A stretch of 8,391 bases of DNA from NCBI GenBank assembly GCA_023136725.1, contig JAGLQR010000055.1:1-8391 (forward strand), written 5' to 3'. The notes under the pieces were generated by a model that was not told where the DNA came from, did no database searches, and worked only from the letters and a program-made list of their open reading frames with translations. This document shows positions 1 to 6,128 of this stretch, piece after piece. Origin of the DNA: Candidatus Aminicenantota bacterium. Lineage in GTDB: Bacteria > Acidobacteriota > Aminicenantia > UBA2199. Position 1 is the first letter of the stretch. Each line of letters opens with the position of its first letter. A program made the position numbers and the translations under genes.

Positions 1-447
1 GTGCTCAATCATTGTAAGAAAATCGGCAAGGATCTGTGTGGGGTGGTATTCATTTGTCAACCCGTTCCATACGGGTACTCCTGCATATTTTCCGAGTTCT
101 TCTACTATATCCTGCCCGAATCCCCGGTACTCAATTCCATCATACATCCTGCCAAGTACTCTGGCAGTATCTTTCATGGTCTCTTTTTGACCGATCTGAG
201 ACCCTGAAGGGCCAAGATAGGTTACATGAGCACCCTGATCGAGAGCTGCAACTTCAAAAGCACAACGGGTTCTGGTTGATGCTTTTTCAAAAATCAACGC
301 AATATTTTTACCGGTCAGTCTTTTCTGCTCGGTACCACAATATTTTGCTTTTTTCAGGTTCATAGAAAGATCTAATAAGAATCTGATCTCTTCTTGTGTG
401 AAATCGAGAAGTTTTAAAAAATTTCTGTTTCTAAGATTAAATGCCAT
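1..447 (-). CDS. arcB: Ornithine carbamoyltransferase, N-terminal half (3' end off window); probably catabolic ArcB type
   Basis: The enzyme transfers a carbamoyl group between carbamoyl phosphate and ornithine/citrulline in the cytoplasm. The visible 149 residues read from ATG at 447 to the window edge and cover the carbamoyl-phosphate-binding domain. The phosphate-binding STRTR is at residues 57-61, the SxxQxxK loop (SGSQIGQK) at about 81-88, KDTARVLGRMYDGIEYRG at about 92-109, and HPTQ at 135-138. The start is fixed by a strong GGAGGA ribosome site (452-457) and by the MAFNLRNRN opening, which from memory matches the N-terminus of Pseudomonas aeruginosa ArcB. Glu106 (in DGIEYRG) is the residue known in that enzyme to be needed for its catabolic, cooperative behaviour; E. 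coli ArgI/ArgF has Gln there. The ornithine-binding domain (SMG loop, HCLP) lies off the window. The family is certain. The choice of arcB over argF is an inference, since neither arcA/arcC nor arg genes are visible. Confidence 0.93.
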   Translation of the reverse strand, partial: MAFNLRNRNFLKLLDFTQEEIRFLLDLSMNLKKAKYCGTEQKRLTGKNIALIFEKASTRTRCAFEVAALDQGAHVTYLGPSGSQIGQKETMKDTARVLGRMYDGIEYRGFGQDIVEELGKYAGVPVWNGLTNEYHPTQILADFLTMIEH

Positions 448-476
448 GAATTCCTCCGGTAGAATTTGTAAATGAA

Positions 477-505
477 ATCTTACATCAAAATCGGGGACAT
501 TTCAA
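477..505 (-). promoter_or_regulatory. Sigma70-like promoter for the ornithine carbamoyltransferase gene
   Basis: On the minus strand, TTGAAA (500-505) is separated by exactly 17 bases from TAAGAT (477-482). These match the -35 and -10 consensus at 5/6 and 4/6 positions. The predicted transcript start near 470 gives a leader of about 23 bases containing the GGAGGA ribosome site. I saw no ARG-box-like palindrome over it. Confidence 0.55.
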
Positions 506-518
506 GATAAATTGTTTG

Positions 519-547
519 CTTAACGATTAGTTGTTTTAATTGTTAAG
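519..547. repeat. Inverted repeat CTTAAC/GTTAAG in the divergent intergenic region
   Basis: CTTAAC (519-524) is mirrored by GTTAAG (542-547) with a 17-base AT-rich spacer. A direct repeat of AATTGTT (510-516 and 538-544) overlaps it. It sits between the carbamoyltransferase promoter and the putative queC promoter, so it could be a regulator-binding site. Short AT-rich repeats are expected by chance at this composition, so the functional reading is weak. Confidence 0.25.
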
Positions 548-552
548 AATGC

Positions 553-580
553 TTTAGATTTGGAGAAGAGATAATAAAAT
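553..580 (+). promoter_or_regulatory. Weak candidate promoter for queC-queD-queE
   Basis: TTTAGA (553-558), a 16-base spacer and TAAAAT (575-580) make a plausible but imperfect sigma70 pair. A second TAAAAT (583-588) has TTGGAG (560-565) 17 bases upstream. The first would give a leader of only about 8 bases; the second would start transcription at or next to the ATG. TAGATTTG at 555-562 also matches the TAnnTTTG -7 element of Bacteroidota promoters, with TTG at 531-533 upstream, so the promoter class is undecided. No preQ1 riboswitch aptamer was recognisable by eye in 448-594. Confidence 0.3.
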
Positions 581-594
581 AGTAAAATTAGATT

Positions 595-1299
595 ATGAAA
601 AAAAAAGCTCTGATACTTTTTTCGGGTGGAATTGATTCGACAACAGTACTTTACTGGGCTAAAAAAGAATTTGATCAAATACTTCTTGTTATCATAGATT
701 ATTCACAAAAACACAATGTTGAGGTAAGAAATGCTATCAGGATAGCAGAACAGAATAACCTTGAGTATTTGCATGTCAGGTTTCCGCTTGGTGAATTGCT
801 TGGATCAGCGCTCCTTGATCCGGATTGGGAAATACCAGGGTCATTCGAAACTGCTAAGGACAGCAGGGGGATACCTGAAACATATGTACCATTCAGGAAT
901 GGGATATTCCTCTCGCTGGCGGCAGGGATAGCTGAGACCCGGAGCATAACAAATATTTTAACCGGGTTTAATCTGATTGATACTCCCGATTATCCTGACA
1001 CAACAAAAAATTTTGCTGAAAAAATGGAGGCTGCTATCAATGAGGGGACAACTTCTTCGATCACTGGAAATAATTACAGAATAATTACCCCGCTTATAAA
1101 CAAAAGTAAGAAGGAGATCATTGAGATGGGGCTCTGCCTTAATGCAGATTATTCGTTTTCCATCTCATGTTACAGGGGAGGGGAAATGCCCTGTCTGAAT
1201 TGTCCTTCGTGTGATATCAGAGAAAGAGCATTCAGAGAGATCGGTATTGAAGATCCAATTATCAGCAGATTAAGAATGGAGAAAGAGAATGAAACGTAA
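595..1299 (+). CDS. queC: 7-cyano-7-deazaguanine (preQ0) synthase QueC
   Basis: QueC is the ATP-dependent, zinc-containing enzyme that converts 7-carboxy-7-deazaguanine plus ammonia to preQ0, the last step of the shared queuosine/7-deazaguanine precursor pathway. At 234 residues it has normal length. The PP-loop ATP pyrophosphatase motif SGGIDST is at residues 10-16, the conserved VPFRNGIFLSLAAG segment at about 98-111, and a PDYPDT segment at 131-136. The C-terminal zinc site is C192, C200, C203 and C206, in the SCYRGG...CLNCPSC arrangement. The ATG at 595 places the PP-loop where the family has it, but no Shine-Dalgarno sequence precedes it at normal distance; the nearest GGAG (562-565) is about 29 bases away. 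The 3' end overlaps queD by 11 bases, so the two are translationally linked. Confidence 0.96.
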   Translation: MKKKALILFSGGIDSTTVLYWAKKEFDQILLVIIDYSQKHNVEVRNAIRIAEQNNLEYLHVRFPLGELLGSALLDPDWEIPGSFETAKDSRGIPETYVPFRNGIFLSLAAGIAETRSITNILTGFNLIDTPDYPDTTKNFAEKMEAAINEGTTSSITGNNYRIITPLINKSKKEIIEMGLCLNADYSFSISCYRGGEMPCLNCPSCDIRERAFREIGIEDPIISRLRMEKENET

Positions 1300-1630
1300 A
1301 TTGATTGTTAAGGAAAAATTTTCCTCGGCGCACTACCTTGAAAATTATAAAGGGAAATGCGAAAAAATGCATGGACATACATTCGTTGTGGAAGTTATAT
1401 TTAATGTGGATAAACTTGATAAATCCGGCATTGCTATTGACTTCACAATACTTAAGTCTTATTTAAAGAGTATCCTGCCTGACCATAAGGTTTTGAATGA
1501 GGTTTATGATTTTTCACCTTCGGCCGAAAACCTTTCTGAACATTTTTTTAATATAATAAGTAAGGATTATGCGGTATCGGAGGTTATAGTCTGGGAATCT
1601 GAAAATGCAGCATCATCATACGGATCTTAG
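1289..1630 (+). CDS. queD: 6-carboxy-5,6,7,8-tetrahydropterin synthase QueD
   Basis: QueD converts 7,8-dihydroneopterin triphosphate to 6-carboxytetrahydropterin, the substrate of QueE. The 113-residue protein belongs to the PTPS/QueD fold. Zinc ligands are H15, H28 and H30. The nucleophile is C24 in the spacing CxxxHGH (residues 24-30), which from published family work distinguishes QueD from PTPS-II (CxxxxHGH) and PTPS-III (ExxxHGH). D65-H66 in PDHKVLN completes the catalytic relay, and E103 in VWES is the pterin-anchoring Glu. PSAENLSEH (77-85) matches the family PTAEN motif. GGAG at 1278-1281, 7 bases before the ATG and inside queC, supports the start. The stop is UAG, and the downstream queE start lies in the same frame. 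Confidence 0.95.
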   Translation: MKRKLIVKEKFSSAHYLENYKGKCEKMHGHTFVVEVIFNVDKLDKSGIAIDFTILKSYLKSILPDHKVLNEVYDFSPSAENLSEHFFNIISKDYAVSEVIVWESENAASSYGS

Positions 1631-1651
1631 AGTAGTTTCAACTTATATTTA

Positions 1652-2272
1652 ATGGAAAGAATAAAAGTAAATGAGATATTCTGGTCTGCCCAGGGTGAAG
1701 GAGCCCGAAAAGGGATCTCATCGATTTTTTTAAGGCTTTCCGGGTGTTCTCTTGGTTGCAGTTATTGTGATTCGAAGAGTGCCTGGCACATCGGAGAGTA
1801 TTTTACTCATGCGGAAATTATAGACAAGATCGGACAATTAGGAGAAAGTTATCCTCGAAGTCAGGTTGTTATTACCGGAGGAGAGCCTCTTGAACAGCAA
1901 ATTGACGGACTTGTCACCTTGTTAAAAGACAGGGGGCTGTTTGTTGCTGTTGAGACTAATGGGAATCACTTTAGAAATATTCCATTCGACTGGTGGGCTG
2001 TCTCGCCGAAAGATATAAATGATTTCAGGATAAACGATAAATTGTGGAAGAAAATCTCGGAAATAAAACTAATTGTTAATGATAATCTCAATTTTGACAT
2101 TGTAAGATCCATTTCAGAGAAGAATGCAAAGATACCGGTATTCTTACAGCCTCAATTTCCCGACCAAAACAGATTTACAAAAACTTTTGAATTATTCGAA
2201 AAGTGCATCAGGGGTGGAATCAACAATGTAAGGCTGGGAGTGCAGATGCATAGAAGTTTCAATATCAGATAA
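1652..2272 (+). CDS. queE: 7-carboxy-7-deazaguanine synthase QueE (radical SAM)
   Basis: QueE is a radical S-adenosylmethionine enzyme that contracts the ring of 6-carboxytetrahydropterin to 7-carboxy-7-deazaguanine, feeding QueC. The 206-residue length is typical. The [4Fe-4S] cluster cysteines C32, C36 and C39 form a canonical CxxxCxxC motif (GCSLGCSYCDSK). N-terminal SAQGEGARKG (12-21) is a QueE hallmark. TGGEP (75-79), ETNG (101-104), WAVSPK (115-120) and FLQPQ near residue 165 are SAM- and substrate-site motifs. It follows queD by 21 bases and completes the C-D-E set. No Shine-Dalgarno sequence is visible before its ATG, so it may depend on reinitiation after queD. An in-frame upstream start is excluded because the queD UAG stop lies seven sense codons before the ATG in the same frame. 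Confidence 0.96.
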   Translation: MERIKVNEIFWSAQGEGARKGISSIFLRLSGCSLGCSYCDSKSAWHIGEYFTHAEIIDKIGQLGESYPRSQVVITGGEPLEQQIDGLVTLLKDRGLFVAVETNGNHFRNIPFDWWAVSPKDINDFRINDKLWKKISEIKLIVNDNLNFDIVRSISEKNAKIPVFLQPQFPDQNRFTKTFELFEKCIRGGINNVRLGVQMHRSFNIR

Positions 2273-2311
2273 TCTTTCCTCATGATTTAAAAAAACAATG
2301 GCTGAATATCC

Positions 2312-2339
2312 TTGATTTTTTTAGGTAAAAATGTATAAT
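2312..2339 (+). promoter_or_regulatory. Sigma70-like promoter for ackA
   Basis: TTGATT (2312-2317), a 16-base spacer and a perfect TATAAT (2334-2339) lie 29 bases upstream of the ackA start. The predicted transcript start near 2346 leaves a leader of about 22 bases holding the GAGGAA ribosome site. This separates ackA transcription from the que cluster, although no terminator hairpin is visible between them. Read-through from queE is therefore possible. Confidence 0.6.
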
Positions 2340-2367
2340 TTACTTTTTAACATTATATGAGGAAATT

Positions 2368-3576
2368 ATGAAAATTTTTATTATTAATTCGGGTAGCTCT
2401 TCGATTAAATTTCAGTTGATTGACTTTGAAAAAAAGAATGTAATAGCCAAGGGACTTTGTGAAAGGATAGGCCTTGATAAGTCAAAATTAAGCTATACAC
2501 TGGGTGATAAGAAAAGCACTATTGATGCGGAAATTGAGGATCATGCTGAGGGGATAAATATGATCATAAGTATCCTTATTCATCCTGTTAACGGGGTAAT
2601 AAAAGATAAAAGTGAGATAGATGCTGTAGGACACAGAGTTGTTCATGCCGGAGAAAATTTCAGTAAAACTATTATTCTTGATGATGAAAAAATAGAAAAG
2701 ATTAGAGAACTTATTCCTCTAGCTCCTCTCCACAATCCTCCAAATATAATTGGGATTGAGGCAGTTAAAAAACACCTTCCCGGAGTTCCAATGACTGCAG
2801 TATTTGACACGGCATTTCATCAGACAATGCCCGAACATGCTTATATGTATCCTCTTCCATACGAATTTTATAAAGAGAAAAAGATCAGGAGATATGGTTT
2901 TCACGGAACCTCACACTTTTTTGTTGCAAAGGAAGGGGCAAAAAGATTCGGAAAACCTTTGAACGAGATTAAGATGATTACTTGTCATCTTGGTAACGGG
3001 TCATCGATGGCTGCTATTAAGTATGGAGAATCAATTGATACCACAATGGGATTTACTCCGCTGGAAGGATTAATGATGGGAACAAGATGTGGTGACATTG
3101 ATCCGGCTATTCCTCTATTCCTTCAGAATACTCAGAGCTGCGGTTCGGAAGAAGTTAATATGGTTCTCAACAGGATGAGTGGGATAAAGGGGATTTCCGG
3201 GATTTCTTCAGATATGAGAGATATAGAAAAAGCTGCTGAAGAAGGCAATGAAAGGGCTGAACTTGCAATTAATATGTTTTCTTACAGGATCAGAAAGTAT
3301 ATTGGGGCTTATATTGCTGCTATGAATGGGGTTGATCTTATTATATTTACAGCCGGAATAGGGGAGAGAGATATAATTGTCCGTGAGAGAGTATTGACAG
3401 ATATGAATTTTCTGGGGATCAAACTTGATAAAGAAAAAAATGATGGAGTATTTGGAGAATTCGGTGAAATCTCTGAAGATGGATCCCCGGTGAGGGTTAT
3501 GGTCATCCCAACCAATGAAGAGCTGGAGATTGCTGAACAGACGGTAGATGTACTTAAAAATGGCAATCCAAAATAA
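2368..3576 (+). CDS. ackA: Acetate kinase
   Basis: The enzyme interconverts acetyl phosphate plus ADP with acetate plus ATP, the substrate-level phosphorylation step of acetate fermentation, and sets the acetyl-phosphate pool. Its 402 residues are full family length. In order: NSGSSSIKF (7-15), GHRVVHAGE (88-96, catalytic R90), FDTAFH (146-151, D147), YGFHGTSH (176-183, H179), HLGNGSS (207-213), MGTRCGDIDP (237-246, R240), GISSDMRDI (278-286), FTAGIGE (327-333) and PTNEE (381-385, E384). All catalytic residues known from the ASKHA-fold acetate kinases are present. GAGGAA at 2359-2364 supports the ATG. The gene stands alone, with its own promoter and no adjacent pta, and converges on the minus-strand operon. 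Confidence 0.97.
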   Translation: MKIFIINSGSSSIKFQLIDFEKKNVIAKGLCERIGLDKSKLSYTLGDKKSTIDAEIEDHAEGINMIISILIHPVNGVIKDKSEIDAVGHRVVHAGENFSKTIILDDEKIEKIRELIPLAPLHNPPNIIGIEAVKKHLPGVPMTAVFDTAFHQTMPEHAYMYPLPYEFYKEKKIRRYGFHGTSHFFVAKEGAKRFGKPLNEIKMITCHLGNGSSMAAIKYGESIDTTMGFTPLEGLMMGTRCGDIDPAIPLFLQNTQSCGSEEVNMVLNRMSGIKGISGISSDMRDIEKAAEEGNERAELAINMFSYRIRKYIGAYIAAMNGVDLIIFTAGIGERDIIVRERVLTDMNFLGIKLDKEKNDGVFGEFGEISEDGSPVRVMVIPTNEELEIAEQTVDVLKNGNPK

Positions 3577-3601
3577 TAAGTAAATTTATTTTATCTTAGA
3601 C

Positions 3602-3715
3602 TTATTTCCTGTCCTTTTTATCTTTTGTGTACTTGTAAATGAGATAGAAAACACTCAATGAAAAAAATATTGAAATGAGTAATTTGTAGAAATTTATATC
3701 AGATAATACATCCAT
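3602..3715 (-). CDS. Candidate 37-residue single-pass membrane protein
   Basis: This short reading frame begins with ATG at 3715, directly after the TAA stop (3716-3718) of the zinc-ribbon gene and in the same frame, and ends with TAA at 3602-3604. The product opens MDVLSDINFYK. A hydrophobic stretch follows at about residues 12-27 (LLISIFFSLSVFYLIY), then a basic tail, KYTKDKKDRK. By the positive-inside rule this is an N-out/C-in single-span protein. The clean composition (hydrophobic core, charged end) is more gene-like than random AT-rich sequence. There is no clear Shine-Dalgarno sequence, so translation would depend on coupling to the preceding stop. It resembles tiny accessory subunits of membrane complexes only in a general way; I do not recognise the family. 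It could alternatively be a decayed or read-through C-terminal extension of its neighbour. Confidence 0.5.
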   Translation of the reverse strand: MDVLSDINFYKLLISIFFSLSVFYLIYKYTKDKKDRK

Positions 3716-4585
3716 TTAACGAGTCCGGATTCTGATACCGCCGAAAAGATAAGAGAATGTATTATAGATCAATCCTGAAAGTCCGAATATAATAGCAGAT
3801 CCGAAAAACCCTCCGATTCCTCCAAGTGCTGCAAAGATCAATCCACCCTGAATCTTACCCCTGGTCTCTGCAAGCATTTCAGGAAATTTATTCAACAGAT
3901 CATTAAAAATATCAAAAATCCCGAAGGTTGCTCCAAAAATAACACCGACAATCAGGCCTAAACCGCCAAAAAAGAATATAAGTGATGTTATTCTTACTGA
4001 ACGGATCAATAACTCTTCACCGGGTTTTGATTTTTTTGATGAAAGTTCTTTCTGATTTGCTCCACAATAACTGCAGTAAACTGAATGGTTGTCTATTTTT
4101 GATTTGCAGATCACACATAATATCTCAGAACTATCCTGAGTAGTAAAAGATTCTTCTGCTGGTTTTTCCTCAGATATCTCAATCTTTTGCTCTTCCGCTA
4201 CAACTTCAATAGTTTCAAAAGATTTACTTTCCTTATCTTCACTCTCAAAGACTATGTCTTGTTCTTTTTGCTCTAATACAATCTCTTCATTCTGCTGTTC
4301 CTCTTCATGATGTACAACAACCGTTTCGCTTTCGAGGTTACTAAAATTCTGAGTTTTGGCAAGATCAACTTCATCGTAAGGATCTTTTTCTTTCCAATCA
4401 GATCCGTTATAGATGTACCATTTTCCTGTATTGCTCCCAATCATCCAATAATTACCATCATCATCCCTGATCATCATTTTTTTAAGCTTTACCTTCAGAT
4501 CCTCAGAGGTGATCGTACCGGCATCCAATGATGATTTAAGCTCTATATACTTGTTTTCTGTTTCTTTAAATTTGCTATGATCCAT
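3716..4585 (-). CDS. Zinc-ribbon membrane protein of unknown function
   Basis: I do not recognise a named family. The 289-residue protein has four visible parts. Residues 1-70 are a helical segment followed by an aromatic, Trp-rich motif (GNYWMIGSNTGKWYIYNGSDW split across 44-64). That pattern resembles the 'W..G..TG.WY.YDG..W' module that precedes zinc ribbons in some other bacterial proteins. Residues 85-150 are an acidic, Glu-rich linker. A zinc ribbon follows with C157, C160, C171 and C174. The rest is a Gly-rich hydrophobic region with segments at about 199-225 and 247-281, probably two to three membrane helices, ending in a basic RIRTR tail. The linker and ribbon are likely cytoplasmic. 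A strong AGGAGG (4594-4599) inside the 3' end of folC, 8 bases from the ATG, fixes the start and gives an 11-base overlap with folC. Confidence 0.8.
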   Translation of the reverse strand: MDHSKFKETENKYIELKSSLDAGTITSEDLKVKLKKMMIRDDDGNYWMIGSNTGKWYIYNGSDWKEKDPYDEVDLAKTQNFSNLESETVVVHHEEEQQNEEIVLEQKEQDIVFESEDKESKSFETIEVVAEEQKIEISEEKPAEESFTTQDSSEILCVICKSKIDNHSVYCSYCGANQKELSSKKSKPGEELLIRSVRITSLIFFFGGLGLIVGVIFGATFGIFDIFNDLLNKFPEMLAETRGKIQGGLIFAALGGIGGFFGSAIIFGLSGLIYNTFSYLFGGIRIRTR

Positions 4586-5870
4586 CTTTAAATCCTCCTG
4601 TTACCAGGGCTCTCATCTCACCAGCCAGATAAAGAGATCCTGTAATAAGTATTTCTTTGTTAAATTTAAAAGCTTCTTCCAGGGCTGATCTCAGGTTTTT
4701 CTGAACTGAAGTACTATTTTCAGAAAATGCTTTCTCCAGCTTTTCAGCAGGCAACGCCCTTGGTGATATCGGTTCGGTGATGATTATATTCTTTACGAAA
4801 GGCTCCAGGTATTTGATCATTTTTTTATACTTTTTATCTCTTAAAACACCAAATATGAGAGTCAGGTCTTTTTTTTGCCTCTCTTTCAGATATCCGGAAA
4901 GGGCTTTTATACTTTCCTCATTATGTCCACCATCAAGGATTATACCTCTTTTAATATTAAAAGTTTCTATTCTTCCCGGGACAGAATTTTTCTCAATACC
5001 TGAAATAATAGCATTATCCGGGATATCAATTCCCTGAGTTCTCAGTACTTCTATGGTTTTAATTGATGTTGCCGCATTATCAACCTGATGGTTGCCGTTC
5101 ATGAATACTCTGAAATTGTATTCCTGTTTGTCAGAAGAGTAGGTTGAATTATAATATTCAGATTCCTGAACGAATGAGATATTGTTCCCTTTATCAAGAG
5201 TGTTATAGAATGGTGCCGATTTTTTTTCTGCGATTTTTTTTATAGTTCGATTGGCAACAGTATTTGTTCTACAACCGCAAATAACCGGAACTCCCTCTTT
5301 TATGATACCGGCTTTTTCAGTAGCGATCAAAGTAAGGTTTTTCCCTAATGTTTTTGTATGGTCATATGATATATTTGTGATAACTGATATTACAGGTGAC
5401 AGAGTGGATGTAGCATCGAGTCTTCCCCCTAATCCAACCTCCATAATTGCAAAATCAACTTTATTATTAGAAAAATAAAATAATGAAGTCAGGAGCATAT
5501 GCTCGAAATAGGTCGGGGTTTCTTCAATAATTTTATTTCTAAGAAGCTCTTCTGAAATTTTTTTAACGCTTTGAAGTGAATCAGCAAAATCCTGCTTAGA
5601 GATCCACTCTTTGTTAATTGTAATCCTTTCTCTAATATCCTGTAGATGGGGTGAAGTAAACATCCCGGCCCGAAATCCTGATTCTTTCAGGATTGATGAA
5701 AGATAATGGGATGTGGATCCTTTCCCGTTAGTACCGGCCACCTGGATAAATTTGATATTATCCAGGGATAAAGGTAGATTATCAATTATTTTCTGAATAT
5801 TATCGAGAGCAAGTTTTGTCCCTTTTTCACGCACCTGATCAAGATAAATAAGAGCTTCTTTAAAATTCAT
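4575..5870 (-). CDS. folC: FolC: folylpolyglutamate synthase / dihydrofolate synthase
   Basis: This Mur-ligase-family enzyme adds glutamate to folates and, in bifunctional versions, to dihydropteroate. Its 431 residues are normal length. The ATP-binding P-loop is AGTNGKGST (45-53), followed by FTSPHL (71-76), FEHML near 122, EVGLGGRLDATS (144-155), ITNISYDH (164-171) and TEKAGIIK (184-191), where K186 is the expected carbamylated lysine. The Mur-ligase domain boundary motif NGNHQVDNA is at 258-266. The C-terminal domain has DGGHN (313-317), FGVLRDK (340-346) and GSLYLAGEMR (411-420). Whether it has both activities cannot be told from this sequence alone. It starts 9 bases after the coiled-coil gene with no clear Shine-Dalgarno sequence, suggesting coupling, and its end overlaps the zinc-ribbon gene by 11 bases. 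Confidence 0.95.
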   Translation of the reverse strand: MNFKEALIYLDQVREKGTKLALDNIQKIIDNLPLSLDNIKFIQVAGTNGKGSTSHYLSSILKESGFRAGMFTSPHLQDIRERITINKEWISKQDFADSLQSVKKISEELLRNKIIEETPTYFEHMLLTSLFYFSNNKVDFAIMEVGLGGRLDATSTLSPVISVITNISYDHTKTLGKNLTLIATEKAGIIKEGVPVICGCRTNTVANRTIKKIAEKKSAPFYNTLDKGNNISFVQESEYYNSTYSSDKQEYNFRVFMNGNHQVDNAATSIKTIEVLRTQGIDIPDNAIISGIEKNSVPGRIETFNIKRGIILDGGHNEESIKALSGYLKERQKKDLTLIFGVLRDKKYKKMIKYLEPFVKNIIITEPISPRALPAEKLEKAFSENSTSVQKNLRSALEEAFKFNKEILITGSLYLAGEMRALVTGGFKDGS

Positions 5871-5879
5871 AAAAAATCT

Positions 5880-6113
5880 TTAGGAATCCTGCGGTGCAAC
5901 CTCATCTTCAAATTCATTAGCAACACCTAATACCAGAGCTGCACCATCATATATCTTTCTTATTGCTTTTTTCTGTTCCTGAAGGCCGTTTATTGTTTCT
6001 TTAACCCTGGCAAGTTCTTCATCGATCTTAGCATCGATAATTTCCATCTGTTTCTTTGACTCTTTTAGTGCATTTTCATAGAATACGTTTGCTTCTTCTT
6101 TACTTTTATCCAT
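5880..6113 (-). CDS. Small coiled-coil protein, unknown function
   Basis: A 77-residue, highly charged soluble protein. Residues 1-52 are rich in Lys/Glu/Ala with spaced hydrophobics (for example the ALKESKKQMEIIDAKIDEEL run), typical of a long helix or coiled coil. A short Ala/Val/Leu-rich segment (YDGAALVLGVANEF, 55-68) and an acidic tail follow. There is no signal peptide or membrane helix. GGAG (6121-6124), 7 bases from the ATG, supports the start. It lies 15 bases after the kinase gene and 9 bases before folC, so it is almost certainly co-transcribed with both. I do not recognise it. An adaptor or substrate of the kinase is a guess based only on position. Confidence 0.75.
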   Translation of the reverse strand: MDKSKEEANVFYENALKESKKQMEIIDAKIDEELARVKETINGLQEQKKAIRKIYDGAALVLGVANEFEDEVAPQDS

Positions 6114-6128
6114 AGTTAATCTCCTTTA

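Noticed and set aside
36..365. Plus-strand ORFs at 1-207 and 36-365
   Set aside because: They lie opposite the conserved ornithine carbamoyltransferase frame, have no protein-like motifs and no ribosome sites; they are antisense shadows.
448..594. preQ1 riboswitch upstream of the que cluster
   Set aside because: I could not find the C-rich loop paired with an A-rich tail that defines preQ1-I, nor a preQ1-II-like fold.
699..947. Minus-strand ORF inside queC, and similar ones at 2719-2904 and 3309-3566 inside ackA
   Set aside because: They are antisense to strongly conserved enzymes, and have no ribosome sites or recognisable domains.
3575..3606. AATAAGT...ACTTATT as a terminator between the convergent genes
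   Set aside because: The 7-bp stem is almost entirely A/T with an 18-base loop and no reliable U-tract geometry; too weak to call, although some bidirectional termination is expected here.
4777..5478. Plus-strand ORFs opposite folC (4777-5037, 5251-5478) and opposite the zinc-ribbon gene (4307-4531)
   Set aside because: All are shadows of well-supported minus-strand genes.
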